NCBI RefSeq assembly: GCF_947242115.1
Contig: NC_074723.1
Span: 29,227,043 to 29,291,042 of the forward strand
Direction of reading: 5' to 3'
Origin: Biomphalaria glabrata
Taxonomy: Eukaryota > Mollusca > Gastropoda > Planorbidae
DNA length: 64,000 nucleotides
The notes beneath the pieces are model-generated. The model was not told where the DNA came from. It saw nothing but the letters and a program-made list of their open reading frames with translations, and searched no databases. This document shows, in pieces, positions 11,300 to 23,040 of the stretch (its first letter is position 1; every line of letters starts with the position of its first letter). Position numbers and translations under genes: made by a program.

Positions 11300-13100
11300 T
11301 TACCACATTGCTCATATTGGATGTTTTCTTGAATTATTGCGTACAAGGAAGAATACATTTCCATTTGTAGCTCTTTTTTTGTGTGTTTCTACAGAATCTT
11401 CACCTTTTTTGCCTGTCATCTTTTTTCTTGAGGCCAAAACGTCATTGAGGTCTGCTAATCTCCAGATCTGTGCAAATGCTTTCAGCAGAGGTAACAATGG
11501 CTTCAGCGATGTCGTCCCGACTATTAGTTAAGAATGTGTGAGCTTGCGCTCCCAGAGCTATATTTTTATATATTTTATTTTTATAGGCTAGTGCCAAACT
11601 TATTATTTGTACTTCCGCTTTTTGTGTATAAAAAGTGATGCCACGCTGTTTTAAAACAGTTCAGTGTACAGTTGACCAGTGGTCAGTACCATATCTGTCT
11701 GTGTGACAGATGAAGATCGTTGTGGTCTGTCGTCTAATTATATTTTTATTCCTGTACCTGGGACGGCCTGTAAGTGTAGAAATATTTTATATTTTTTACT
11801 AGATCTATACTATGTGTAAGATAGTTATTTTATTTTCTACTTGGACTATTTGTCATAATAGTTGGCAACATGCTGTACGGAAGATGGCGGCGTCCATCAG
11901 TCCTAATAGAATATAGATCTAATATAGTTTTGCATTTATGTATTGCAGGCTATTGTTACTGCTTTTAACTGCTGTGTTACTGCTTTTAACTGCTGCTGTT
12001 GAATATTACTGCTAATAACTGCTGTTGTTAGATTTATTCTAATTCTAGGGAATCTAGAATCTAGTGTTATTTTGTTTCTTTATTATCGCCTTAGTAAACT
12101 TAGTTATATTTATAGTCTGTTTCTCAGTTCTGTTCTTAGTGAATAGTAAGGTACTGAGCCTAAGGATAAGATATTCTTGTTTTAGTGTTAGTATTATGAG
12201 TGTAATAGTAGGATATGGTAGATCTAGACTAATTTATTGTAGTGTGTTTGTGTAGATCTAGGTCTAGTGTAGTAGTTGTGATTTTGTTTGATAGTTGGTT
12301 TGATCAGTTTGTGTAGTTAGTTTGGTTAGTTTGTTAGAGTTTGTAGTGGTGTAGATTTAGAGGGTAGTTTATAGTGGTTAGTGTATATATTATATTTTAT
12401 TATTATTTGATTCCATGTAAATAAAGTTTCATTTTGTTTATTTATACTAAACTAAAGTTTGTTATCTTGTTTCCATTTAGTTTAGTATGTCTGGTTACTT
12501 AGGTGACTCTAGCCCCTTGGTCGTAGACTGAGGTGTCACAGATGAGCCCACCCAGTAGCGCAAACATCTGCCTACTGTTGGTAATAATTTAATGTTGAGC
12601 AGAAGAGAATAGGTCATCTCTCTATCCACTCGCGCCTGCCTGACCTGCTCACAAATGTTTTTAATGTTTTGCCCTAAAGTGCGCAGTCTTGAATTAACAA
12701 TCCATGTTTTTGAAGGTAGACTTACGTGTCAATTATTTTAATTAATACAGCGACAAAAACCCCAAAGTGAGAAAATAAATGTAGGCTGCATAGTAACTAC
12801 CAAACCGCCTGCTTCAGATCTAGTAGAAGATTTTTTAGCTGCACTAATCAATGTCTCTAGAGTTTTTATAATTTTTTAAATTAAACCATAATCATCTTGA
12901 CGGCTTCTCGTCTGGTGTTGCAGTGGGTTTTAATCAAGCACTTAAGGCTAGTTCCGGTTATTTTGGTGAGGACGTCATAGCGATGTGCTGAAGTTGATAA
13001 AAAGATGTGTAAACGGTCCAGTGTACGTAAAAATGACAATGAATTATTGATTTTAGATTCAGCAACCCGAATTCTTACAAAACATAGAGAATGGTTCAAG
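11300..13100 (-). pseudogene. decayed hAT transposase (ZMYM1-like), split by an LTR fossil
   Basis: Read on the minus strand from 13100 downwards: SFLRTLDRLHIFLSTSAHRY, then THCNTRREAVK, SSTRSEAGGLVVTMQ, IKNICEQVRQARVDRE, a break at 12540, then RKKMTGKKGEDSVETHKK and KELQMEMYSSLYAIIQENI. These resemble the successive blocks of mollusc hAT transposases related to ZMYM1 (the S-x-STHRWDVL and LSDTRWSARREAVK motifs). Several frame changes and stops are present, so it is not active. The order of blocks is intact once the 11537-12540 insertion is ignored. Confidence 0.75.
11537..12540 (+). mobile_element. solo-LTR-like fossil inserted in the hAT transposase
   Basis: The segment separates two contiguous blocks of the hAT transposase. 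It begins TGTGAGC and ends TGTCACA, giving the TG...CA ends and short inverted termini usual for LTRs. It has a TATA-like TGTATAAAAAG near 11626-11636 and an AATAAA near 12420, which suggests plus orientation. No internal region or second LTR is seen and no exact flanking duplication (GAATG versus GATGA). A Gypsy-like origin is a guess from its architecture. It looks old. Confidence 0.45.
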
Positions 13101-14059
13101 CAGACAAGGAATTAAGATGATGTCAATGAAAGTCATTATCCAAGACAACGAAGTCTTATCATTTGGGAAATTATCTAGAAATATCTGGCTCGTAATCACA
13201 CAATATTATAATAAGTTCGTAAAGCATTTGTGGGGACATTTACATAGTCGGCCTGGAACCAGATTGATTTGGATTACAATTTCTTTTAGGAGTGGATCTT
13301 ACTTGGATAGTAATTTCACAAACTTCCAGAGATTTCGTCTTTATAATTCTTCTTCAAAATTGTTCGAGATGCCCATTGAGTGCTAGATTCTGCTTTGAGA
13401 GAAAAAATAAGTAATATCCAATATTCTTTTCAGGTAGCACTATTAGATTTTTACCCTTTGGACCGTTAGATCACTACCGTCAACCATTTTAACCAGAGAT
13501 GACAATCTCTCCGTCTGAGCTAGCACTATGCGGGCCAACAGGACTTTTCAGTCTTGAGCAACAACCATAATCTTGTTTACATTACAGTATCGAAATTAAC
13601 TAGTTGGTGAAGAATAAAAAATAAAAAGATCGTTTGCATAAAAAATATTGATATCACTATTATTGTTCAATGGTCATTAAAATTTACAAGAAAGTAACAA
13701 GAATCATAGCGAAATGAAAATAAACAACGACAATTAGTATAAATAATATATTATAATATATATATATATAGAGTCTAGAGGTTTAAGCTCTAGATATAGA
13801 TGAAATCATCGTACCGAGCAATGAAGTAACAACATGTAGGCCTACCATGTGCCATAGAAGAAAATGGACATGCAAAAGTGCATCGCCTTAAGAGATATAA
13901 ACAAATCTAGTAAATTAGATATAGCCAGGTCTACAGCTTACATTTAATTTAAGAAAGAACATAGGATATGAACAAAGTAGTAAAATAATCAAATTTGTAG
14001 TTTGTGTTTTTTTTTTCATATATGTACAATATGTTGTTTTTACTGAGAAAGTTTATCAT
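13101..14059. other. no gene seen
   Basis: AT-rich sequence with a short TA tract near 13755. Open frames here are short and unlike any family I know. Confidence 0.4.
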
Positions 14060-14115
14060 TGGTTTGATGCCTGGTGCGGCCCGCACCACCCGCACATTGC
14101 TAGCTACGCCACTGT
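14060..14115 (-). mobile_element. fragment of a hAT-like MITE end
   Basis: The stretch ends GCTAGCTACGCCACTG, the right-hand terminus type seen at 5827. The remainder of the element is not present. Confidence 0.35.
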
Positions 14116-14734
14116 ATGATTTATGTTACAACAAATGTTATAAATGACTATTTCATTTTCATTTTTTCGTAATGCAATAAGAAGTTCAAACTTTATCACT
14201 ACGCATTTTCCTAATAAAATCCGATTGGACGTCGATGTTTAAATACGAAATAAACAATTTGGATTGGTTGTCTCAACTTAGGTGTTTTTTTTATTGATAT
14301 AGAGGTGAACTGTTAAACATTGATAGCCTCTTAGACTCGGCAGGTCATTAGATGCTCTCCGCAACTGAAAGGTACTTCGAAACTGTAAAAGGTTAAATGG
14401 TGTAATGTTGAAGAATGCAAATGTCGTGGAATGCTGGGTTCGTGCTTCCTGGAGTACTCTTGACACGTGACAAACATATATATGACAAATTGACCTAAGT
14501 CCGTTTCAGCAAACAAATATAAAGTTTATTTGACAATAAAAATAATACTGCTCTCCTTGTTAGTGTTACAAGTCAAGAAAATTCTATCCGCATAACAGCG
14601 GTATAAAAAATATCCAATACGTTAAACTCTCCAGAATATATTACAAATCACGTCCGCATCTCAGCGGGTAACACTGTACAGAATAATCCAGAATAATACT
14701 AGAAATACATGTCTCAAAAAGACTGCCTCGTCCA

Positions 14735-14887
14735 GAGGATAACACTTGACTGACTTGACTGACATGACTGAACTCAAAGTCAACTTTATTCATTCTACTT
14801 CCTGTTTTCTACATCAGGAATTCCACGTGTCTTTTAAACTCTTAACATGACGTGAATATTAAATCAGGCAATGTCAACTGAGACTGT
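14735..14887 (-). mobile_element. LINE 3' end fragment
   Basis: The minus-strand start (CTGTCACAGTCTCAGTTGAC and on) matches the codons for SVTVSVDIA at the end of the LINE at 30506-31080. A tail with AATAAAGTTGACTTTGAG follows, so this is a 3' end with UTR. 14116-14734 holds nothing recognisable, apart from the rest of a possible UTR. Confidence 0.5.
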
Positions 14888-15094
14888 GACAGAAACCAAA
14901 AATGTATGTTAAGAGTTTAACTGGAAATTGGTATAAAGATACTGGGAAAATAATGAGTCCTAGTTTATGAGAACTGATTTAGTTTTCGAAGTAGGTGACA
15001 ATAAAATCTCCCATCGCGGATCACCCATCAGGCGCGGGGCCTGGGGCGGTTGCACCACTTGTCACCCACTAAGGCCACTACTGCACTAGGCTAA

Positions 15095-15310
15095 ATAAGA
15101 TTAGACTTTACTTTAGACAAAGTCAAACTCAAAGTTTCACAACGACAGTCCGTCAAAGTCAGACTCATGCTCAGTCAAAGACAAATTACAAAGACAAAGA
15201 GACACTCGACTTGTCTCAAGTCACTGATTCAGAGTGACCCAAGAGTAACTGAAACTAAGGAGTTTGAGTTGACTCAAGCCTTAAGTGACCCGACTAGACT
15301 AGACTAAACC
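15095..15310 (+). repeat. GACT-rich degenerate repeat
   Basis: Imperfect iterations of GACTCAAGTCA/AAAGTCAAACTCA. An inverted relative lies at 41635-41845, so the block is dispersed. Confidence 0.7.
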
Positions 15311-15325
15311 ACAGCACAGAGTAGC

Positions 15326-16490
15326 TTGGCGGCATCCTCGCTCCAAATACTGGCACCAACTAGACTTATCATGGTAAGACAAAAGTGCTTAAAATTTGTC
15401 AAGCTTACCAGGTCCTACCACAGTGCAGACTGTGACACGGATCACTCCTTAGTATGTTGTAAGATCATTCTTCTCCCTAAAAGAATCCACCATACCATGC
15501 AGATTGGAAGACCCCAATCAGATGTAAGCAAGATGTGCCACCTGATCTCCAGATACAGTTTGCGGAATCTTTTGAACGCGAGTATAAAAATGTCTCTGGA
15601 AATACAGCAACAGAAAAATGGGAGCACCTCAAGTCGACCATACAAAAGACTTCCTTTGACATCTTTGGAAGAAAAACTACATAATAAAATTATTGGTTTG
15701 ACTCTAAATCAGCTATTTTAGCACCTGTCATCAGAGCAAAGAGAGATGCACTCGCTACATACAAGGCAAAACCTACCCAACGCAACTTGTTAAATCTGAA
15801 AGAAGCTAGAGCCACTGTACAGAGAACAGCAAGGGTCTGTGCCAATGAATACTGGGTACAGCTGAGTGAGAATATTCAGCTCGAAACCCAAGTGGGCAAC
15901 ATAAGACGGATGTATGAATGAATCAAAAGGCTCTCGGACCCTCCCAAAACCAGTCAGCACCTCTTAAATCAACCACTGTGGAAATTATCACAGACAAGTG
16001 CCAATAAATACACAGATGGGTTGAACATTACTTGAACTCTACGCCACAACAAGCTCTGTCTCAATGTACGAGCTAGACGAAATACCCACTCTGTTAGAGC
16101 TCAACAAAGCCATAGACCGCAAAGCACCAGAATGCGATGGTATCATCCCAGATCTTCTAAAACAATGCAAAACTACACTAATCCAACCTCTAAATGAACT
16201 GCTTTGCAAAAGTTGGCAAGAAGGTGATGTGCCACAGGATCTGCGGGATGCAAAGATCACCGTGAAGAATAAAGGCGACAGAAGCGACTGCAATAACTAC
16301 AGGGGAATCTCTCTCCTAAGCATTGTTGGCAAAGTCTTTACTCGAGTGATACTCTCCAGGCTAGAAAAACTTGCTGATCGGGTCTATCCAGAATCACAGT
16401 GCGGCTTTCGCTCAGGGAGATCCACAATTGACATGATTTCCTTCATCCGTCAACTTCAGGAAAAGTGCAGAGAGCAAAGGTTCTTGTTGA
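15326..16490 (+). mobile_element. 5'-truncated LINE, endonuclease end to reverse transcriptase
   Basis: The frames read RSYHSADCDTDHSLVCCKI (end of the endonuclease), a linker with RVCANEYWVQLSENIQ, then LELNKAIDRKAPECDGIIPD, NKGDRSDCNNYRGISLLSIV and YPESQCGFRSGRSTIDM of the reverse transcriptase. This order is that of a common animal non-LTR family. Sequence after REQRFL at about 16490 no longer matches, and the catalytic ADD part is missing. Frame changes occur in the linker. It is dead. Confidence 0.85.
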
Positions 16491-17343
16491 AGCTTTATTA
16501 CATCCCCACCAGTGCAATGAGTTTACTCTCGTATCCTCTTAGGCACTCCCTCGGGAGCTTTGTTTCGCTACCCCTGGGCTTAGTCGTTCCCTCATACGAC
16601 CGTTTCCACCCGGGCGCCACGATGAGGCAGGGCAGCAAGCCAACAACAACTTGGCTAGTAGCTTTGTGGCTGAGGTAAATATTTAAAGCAACATTAATAC
16701 TGCCTATGTAGTACACAAAGTTTGTGCATTCTCTAGTGAACTGAATCCCATTGAAGCTTATCACTAATCACTATAGTCTTCTAATACAAGATTCAGTGGT
16801 TTATTTTTTTAATGGACAAAAAAAAGTTTTCTTTGAGTCTCTCAATGATAAGAGCCTCATAGTTTTAGGAATTGGCTGTTCCACCCCCCCCCCATTCTTT
16901 CCCTTTTCCGCTTGTTTCTGGTTCCTTAACTCTAATTTATTATGACTTTATTCTGGTCTAAGGAGATAAAGAGAATGAATCAATTTAAGATTTATTAAGA
17001 GAAAGACATAAAGTACTACAACAAATTTACTTGGAAAAAAAAGCAACAAAAAAACAAAGAAAACATATTTAGACAGATGTGAAACATTTATTTTCTAGAG
17101 TACAGGGTTCGTAGCCACCTTGAAAACCTGGAAAATCATTTATAAAATTGGCTATGAACCCTGAGAGTATCAGTTTTCTGTTTCCAAATATTTTTTATTT
17201 CTTTTATTACTCCCATCTTCCCCTTGTATACATCCAACTGTTTTACAAATTGTCAGGGATCCCAAGTCTGGTCTGTGTAAGTATTTTATATCCAAATTCA
17301 TTTGGTTTCTTCATCTTAAAGTAATGATTCTTTATCTTTTAAG
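16491..17343. other. no gene assigned; repeat fragment and intron-like sequence
   Basis: 16500-16660 shares an inverted segment with 10860-10900. The rest is AT-rich. The polypyrimidine-type TCTTTATCTTTTAAG before 17344 is the likely acceptor of the next exon. Confidence 0.4.
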
Positions 17344-17497
17344 TGCACCACAATGAACAGCCACCAGGGAGGAATCAGACTGAACCAGGCCCAGGTGGTC
17401 AATAGTGCTGGACAGATCATCACCTCTCAGCCGGTGCAGGGCATCCTGACCAATCAGGCCATCATGCAGGCCATGGCCAACCTGCAAATGCAACAAG
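17344..17497 (+). CDS. exon of a Gln/Asn-rich protein, possibly a transcription regulator
   Basis: A GC-rich island follows an acceptor-like TTTATCTTTTAAG and stops at CAACAAG/GTATCC. The frame contains NSHQGGIRLNQAQVVNSAG, QIITSQPVQGILTNQA and MQAMANLQMQQ. Low-complexity Gln/Asn/Ala/Ile text of this kind is common in activation domains of transcription factors and cofactors, but I cannot name the family. Base composition and codon use differ sharply from the AT-rich surroundings, which supports coding. The donor GTATCC is weak, and the frame stays coding-like for another 30 bases (GIPIATAI), so the true end may be slightly later. No neighbouring exon is found in the window. Confidence 0.55.
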
Positions 17498-17534
17498 GTA
17501 TCCCCATCGCCACCGCAATTAAAAATGTAGATTA

Positions 17535-17777
17535 TAATTCTAATTAGCAAAAGTAGGTTATAAATCTAATTATAAAAATAGATTATAAATCTGATTATAA
17601 AAGTAGATTATAAATCTGATTATAAAAATAGATTATAAATCTGATTATAAAAGTAGATTATAAATCTGATTATAAAAATAGATTATAAATCTGATTATAA
17701 AAGTAGATTATAAATCTGATTATAAAAATAGATTATAAATCTGATTATAAAAGTAGATTATAAATCTGATTATAAAA
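17535..17777. repeat. 25-bp tandem repeat with 50-bp higher order
   Basis: The unit ATTATAAAAGTAGATTATAA plus ATCTG repeats about ten times, alternating AAGTAG and AAATAG so that the true period is 50 bp. It begins about 40 bp after the exon at 17344-17497. Confidence 0.9.
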
Positions 17778-17874
17778 AGTGTATTTTGAGTCTATTCATC
17801 TGTTTCTGCATTCTCATTTTGATGTTTGAGGATTCAGATAAGGAATCCTATATCTAAAAGATGACCTTTACAGT

Positions 17875-17940
17875 GTTTTCCAGATCAGGCAACTCTCCAT
17901 TTAATTTTTTTTCTATAGGAGTGTTTTGTTTGGGGAAATA
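17875..17940 (-). mobile_element. small LINE fragment
   Basis: CCAGATCAGGCAACTCTCC and the following bases parallel CCAAATCAGGGAGCTCTCC at about 24937, part of a LINE C-terminus. 17941-18600 holds nothing recognisable. Confidence 0.45.
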
Positions 17941-18604
17941 GAGAATGCAACTTAGTAAATCTGTTCTATAAAAGTCATCCATAATACTTTTTCTTATAAT
18001 TTGTGTCATGCTTAAGGGTTAGATATTTATTGTTTGAAATATGTATCATTTCCTAAGTTTGGACTTTGTTAAAAATGAGCACATTTGACGTGTCAGGTAT
18101 GGAAATTTCCATAATGGAGACAAATGAATTAAATCTTATCTATGATACCAAGTATTTTTTTCCCATTTTAGCACTGGAGAATCCAATGTAAAAGCTCTTC
18201 CTACCTTAACATTGGATTCTTTAGTTGGTAACAGTGATATTTCATTGTAGTGTTTTTGACATGGTTTATAGTTTGAATATCTGTTATAACATCTCTTCCA
18301 GTCTTTTCATTTTCTTTATAGTTTCCCCACATTGATCATAAATCTTTTTCTTCTTTTTTAAAAATCTAATTGTATTTAATTGCTCAAAATGTGTGTTTTT
18401 TCATTTATAATTGCACTATACGAATCTTATCTTAAAAATGCAAATAAAGAGTAGATTACTGATATAAACTTGATTTTCAACATTTCCTTATTCCTAAATA
18501 AAATTATAGGATGCCCTTTTTTTTATAGTAGTTTTTTAGCACTGCAGACAAGGGAAATAAATTTTTCAGTATTCAGAGATATGGCTTATGATTTGTGGTT
18601 GTGT

Positions 18605-18975
18605 ACCCGTAGATAATTATACATGTTATTTCTCCCAAACCCACTCTAGGATCAAGATAAAACTTTAAGCAATTGTTTATTGTACTCAACAACATGAATC
18701 AATTAAAAATTTGATCAAGTAGTCAGATTGGTAATTAATTATTTTGTTTAATATCATAAAAGGAAATAGCTTCAACATTATTGAGAGATATAGTTGGTGG
18801 CTCATAAGAAACCTTGAATTGTGCATAAATTGGGTGTAATGTAAGTAAGTAATGACACTATTACTTGTTTAAGGTGTTACTCTGATAGAAGTTTTGAACA
18901 CTTTATATCTCTCACTTCCCATTCTCGGATCAAGTAGAAACTTTGTATATTTATTCATTGAACAAAGCATAAAGC
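18605..18975 (-). repeat. repeat family D copies
   Basis: Two reverse copies: one around AATTAATTATTTTGTTTAAT, the other around CCCATTCTCGGATCAAG. Confidence 0.6.
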
Positions 18976-19240
18976 AATAAAAAACAGGGTTACAAAGAGA
19001 GTTTGTGTGGAAACACAAACTCAAAATCGGCCCCCGAAGTGGTCTACCGAGGCAGATAAAAAGGCAGGTTTCAATATTTTCAGAAAGAATATCAGAATGA
19101 AATTCTATCAAAGGCAAATGACAAAGAAGAATGGAGAAAGAAGGTTTGGAGATCTTGTGTGGTACCCCAACGGTCCAGCAGACCAAGAGATAGGTGAAAG
19201 TGAAGGAGAAGCTCGATGTGAACATGGCCTAACCTTATCT
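18976..19240 (+). mobile_element. LINE 3' terminal fragment
   Basis: The translation ILSKANDKEEWRKKVWRSC, then VVPQRSSRPRDR and a stop, is the usual last stretch of a LINE polyprotein. A near-identical copy lies at 21190-21430. The stretch GTTTGTGTGGAAACACAAAC before it is a short palindrome shared by both copies. A degenerate version (GTTTGTGTGGAAAAACAAAC) is near 3155. Confidence 0.75.
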
Positions 19241-19790
19241 AATTGAAATAATTGTTCTGTAAAGGGTCAATCTCTTTTCAAGGCCTCAAGAAAAACAAAC
19301 ATATCTTTACAAAGAAAATACACAAAAATTCTTCTCTTCCTTTAATTCAGTATTCCTTTGATTTCTAGTTTACCAGATCTAAACGGGACGGACGGACGGA
19401 CAGACAGACCACACAAAACTAATAGCGTCTATTCACCTTTCGTGGGCTTCTATAGATTAACCAAATAGTTAATTTAATAGTGGTAATTAATTAATTTTGT
19501 TTGATATCGAAATGGGAGATTATTTGTATAGTATGATTTTGCTTTTTTTAAAAGTATGCCTACTGACACACACAGATTGACCCGATTGGGCTTCAGTCAC
19601 ATTGACCTAGTTGTAATGTGGGGGTCTGGGGCTATTACATTCTTCTTCCGGGTAGACGAGTATCTTGATACGTCACTGATGTAATGCATGGAGTTTTACA
19701 CACGTCGTTCTTTCAATTTTATGATCACTCGTGATTGAACTCAGTTTCTGTCATAATGGGGCATACTGTCATGTATGACAACCGAAATAG
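19241..19790. other. intergenic; one repeat D fragment
   Basis: Contains a family D piece at about 19455-19520 (GGTAATTAATTAATTTTGTT) and a short GGACGGACGGAC run near 19388. Nothing else is seen. Confidence 0.4.
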
Positions 19791-20261
19791 ACCTAGATCA
19801 GTGGTCTTCAACGAGGGCGAAAACGCTCCCCCAGAGGGCGATTTCATAAAAAAGGAGGGCTAAATGGGCGGTAAGGGGCGCTGGACACGAAGAGCGCGAG
19901 GTGGGCTCTGGGCACAAACTGAACAACTAGAGATGAAATAAAAGACTGGAGGTGCTTTGAAACAAAACAAACAAACAATTTCTCTAAAGTCAGCGCCGGT
20001 GGAGTAACAATAGATACATCGTATGAGATTTTTTTTTTTTTTTTTTTTTTTGAGTTTTTGTGAATTCCTATTACATTTTGTAAAACAGGAAGGAAGTGTC
20101 TCATTCTTTAGGTTGTACCCGCGTAAAAGTTCATAAGTTGATAATTAAACAAAGTAATTCTAATAGAACAATTTAACGTTTTGCCTCTTTACAAAATGAA
20201 AGCTTTGATAATGTCGGCCTAGAAACAAAATCTCGCCAGTACGCAGTAAATTATCTTTCTA

Positions 20262-20420
20262 TGGGTTTTAGTGATTCGACGCAAGATGAACATATTCTAA
20301 TGTGTCTACTTTGCGTGAAAACATTTTCAACTGAGGCAATGAAACGAAGTATATAGCCAGCACCTTGACAAAAAGGACAAATCCACTGAGTATTTAAAGA
20401 ATCTTGCAGGGCAATGAAAA
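20262..20420 (+). pseudogene. BED-finger remnant of hAT transposase (SCAND3/ZBED5-like)
   Basis: Codons give HILMCLLCVKTFSTEAMKRS followed, after a frame change, by HLDKKDKSTEYLKNLAGQ. This is the CxxC...H BED-type zinc-finger region that opens SCAND3/ZBED5-like hAT proteins. A reverse LINE fragment begins 30 bases later. Confidence 0.7.
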
Positions 20421-20450
20421 ATAATAATAAAAAAAAAAAAGCTCAACTTT

Positions 20451-20645
20451 TCAACAATATATATAGTTCGTCAATCGTGGTTCGATGATGACCACTTTGT
20501 CATCCAGGGGCTGAGGGCTTTGCACTGGGGTTTTATGTCTCCTCATGTGGCTGGTGAGACCTATGTGAGCCCGGAATATTCGGCCGCACACTGGGCAGGT
20601 TATTCCAGCTGGAGCTAGTGTCGTTTGTCTTGCTTTTCTTAACAA
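20451..20645 (-). mobile_element. LINE C-terminal zinc-finger fragment
   Basis: The minus strand encodes GITCPVCGRIFRAHIGLTSH then MRRHKTPVQSPQ and DDKVVIIEPRLT with a stop shortly after. This is the CxxC...HxxxH finger that closes many mollusc non-LTR polyproteins. It is a 5'-truncated insertion within the 19799-22077 element. Confidence 0.8.
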
Positions 20646-21189
20646 TATTTACAAGAAGACAGAAACAGCGAAACAGAAGATAGTTTTAGTGATATTTTGT
20701 CAATCTTAAAGTTCGTAATGTTTTTTGTTTCAAAAGATCATTCTAGTTTTTCTTTTACTCGCTCCCTAAAGTGATGTGTCAATAACCTCAAGGTTTTGAA
20801 AGTATTATCAATACGTGACACGTTGATTGAAGTTACAAAATTTTGTTTTAAAAACGGATGTGTCAACTTTGATAATTCTCTGTTACTTTGTTCTTTTTCT
20901 AAACAACCTATCAGTGACAGAAAAGGTGCTTTTTTAAAAAATTTAAGTAGTTTTTTTTTTATTTGCAAGCACAAAAACAAAATCACCATTACAAAATGTA
21001 GTAGCTTATGGAAGAGATGAGGCACCACCAATAGTTGCACGCTAGAAAAGCTTCGTAAGTTATATATATATAGAAACGTTTATAATGAAATGTGTGATAG
21101 ACAGGCAACATCTTATTGCTAAAAAATAGCCCACAACTTCATCTTTTAATTTCATTGTAAACTGTAAATACAATACAAACTCATGCCAA

Positions 21190-21430
21190 AACAAGGTTAC
21201 AAAGAAAGTTTGTGTGGAAACACAAACTCAAAATCGGCCCCCGAAGTGATCCACTTAGGCAGGTAAAAAGGCAGGTTTCAATATTTTCAGAAAGAACATC
21301 ATAATGAAATTCTATAAAAGACAAATGAATAGAGAAAGAATGTTGGGAGATCTTGAGTGGTACCCCAACGGTCCAGCAGACCAAGAGAAAGGTGAAAGTG
21401 AAGGAGAAGTTCAATGTGAACCTGGCCTAA
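21190..21430 (+). mobile_element. LINE 3' terminal fragment, second copy
   Basis: The same sequence as 18976-19240, including CAAAATCGGCCCCCGAAGTG and GGTACCCCAACGGTCCAGC, with small deletions that break its frame. Confidence 0.75.
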
Positions 21431-21459
21431 CTGATGTCTTATAATATTCTTTCGGGGGG

Positions 21460-21725
21460 GGGGGGAGGCGGTGGCTGAGTGGTTAAGCTTCCGAGCCTGG
21501 TGTCCTTGGTTAGAGTCTCGATTAAGTCTGGGATTTTGAATTTCGGGATTTTTAGGGCGGCATTAAGCACACCCAACTCTAATGATTACCTGACTTTAGT
21601 TGGGGAAAGTAAAGGCTGTGCTGGCCACATGACACCCTGCTCGTTAACCGTTGGCTAAAGAAACAGATGAGCTTAACATCATCTGCCTTATGAACCGTAT
21701 GGTCTGAAAGGGGAACTTAACTTTA
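21460..21725 (+). repeat. tRNA-derived SINE (family S1)
   Basis: The head GGTGGCTGAGTGGTTAAGC is a box-A-like tRNA start, followed by a degenerate box B. The body runs from GACTTTAGTTGGGGAAAGTA to a conserved tail TCTGAAAGGGGAACTTAAC. Reverse copies are at 22617-22875 and 38785-39045, and a forward copy at 33075-33305. Confidence 0.85.
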
Positions 21726-22085
21726 GTTTATTCTTTCTGTAGCGGGCGCTGGTGAATTTTTAAACTCATTCTCTCTGTAATTATTTTCTTTGTTCCAATA
21801 GAATTATTCATTTTGCTCCTTTGTATTTCACTATTCTGTTCTGATTAAACTTCAATAACTTTTTTGTTTACTATCAGAAAATGTTACATTTGGTATCGAA
21901 TTATAGGGAAATGCATGCTCTTTTTACACAATACAAATTAAAGATTATAAATCCAAAAATCAATTTAGTTTAATGGGGTCAATTCAACGCTGGCATAGTC
22001 AATTAGGAGAGAAAGAGTTAAAAGAAAAAATATATAATAAAAGAATGAGTTAGAGCACAAAAGGTTGAAGATCACTGGCCTAGAT

Positions 22086-22616
22086 CTAGGAAAGCTGTGC
22101 AATGCGAGACCTCATTCCATCACTTAATGCTCACTCGTGATACAAATATGAATTATATTTCTTGAGAAATCAAGATGACGTCTGCTAAAACATGAAGGTT
22201 TTTGTTTTTGTTTTACCAAATCTATTATTTGCATTGTAGGCTACACACAGTTTCTACGAAGACGTCTTACAACTTTCTGAAATAGATCTTTGTTTTCTCA
22301 ATAGGTATAGACAAGTTTTACTTTTCATTCATTAATTTGTTTTTTAAATTCAATAATTATTTCAACTTATTTATTATTTAATATATTTCATGTTGGTTCT
22401 CTAGTAGGCACTAAATTAAATTATATTTATTTCACATTGCTTTTAATACATTTTATTGGTTATAGGCCAAATACTATAAGGGATTTCCATTTATGGCTGA
22501 AAAACTATAAATTGTAAAAGAACGGATTTGTATGGTCCAGGCTGTGTGTTTGTATTCGGAGCCAAGCCCAATCATTCCAAAAACCATCGTAATGCCAGAG
22601 ATACTTTAAACATAAA
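22086..22616. other. no gene seen
   Basis: AT-rich sequence; no recognisable feature. Confidence 0.4.
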
Positions 22617-22875
22617 TAGTTAAGTTCCCCTTTCAGACCTTGTGGTCTATAGGTCATCTGTTTCTGTGGACTACGGTTAACAAGGGTGTCATGTGGCCAG
22701 CACAACGACCAACCGCCTTTACTTTTCCTTAACTAATGTCAGCTACCCATTAGAGCTGGATAAACTCAGAGGCGCCCGATGATCCCGAAATTAAAAATCC
22801 CAGTCTTCACCATGATTCGAACCCCGGTCCTCGGTTCGGAAGCCAAGCGCTTTACCACTCAGCCACCGCGCTTCC
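22617..22875 (-). repeat. tRNA-derived SINE S1, reverse copy
   Basis: Begins at the tail (GTTCCCCTTTCAGACC) and ends with the reversed tRNA head (TTTACCACTCAGCCACCGCG). The box-B region is recognisable as GATTCGAACCCCGG. Confidence 0.85.
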
Positions 22876-23040
22876 ATTTAAACATAAATACAAAGAATTT
22901 ATTCTAGAACTTAAAATTAGTATAAAGATGAGCACATTATATAAATAAACAGTACAATTTAATTTTATTACATTTACAGCAGTCACTGAGGCCCGAAACA
23001 TTCAATGCAATATAATATATAATTAAAGCATTATGTAATA

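Larger units (their letters stand above)
19799..22077 (+). mobile_element. hAT transposon remnant (BED-finger type) with nested elements
   Basis: The ends CAGTGGTCTTCAAC and (inverted) GTTGAAGATCACTG match at 13 of 14 positions. The flanks ACCTAGAT (19791-19798) and GCCTAGAT (22078-22085) match at seven of eight bases, as expected for an old 8-bp hAT duplication. Inside are a BED-type finger remnant (20262-20420), a reverse LINE end, a forward LINE end and a SINE. The transposase catalytic core is not recognisable. Confidence 0.75.

Noticed and set aside
14470-14890. Reverse-orientation LTR beginning TGTCACAG at 14887
   Set aside because: The same start sequence lies inside the coding end of the LINE at 30506-31080 (SVTVSVDIA), so this is a LINE 3' fragment.
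21460-21545. Functional tRNA gene
   Set aside because: tRNA-like head only. No acceptor-stem pairing is evident and the sequence continues into a conserved SINE body present in four copies.
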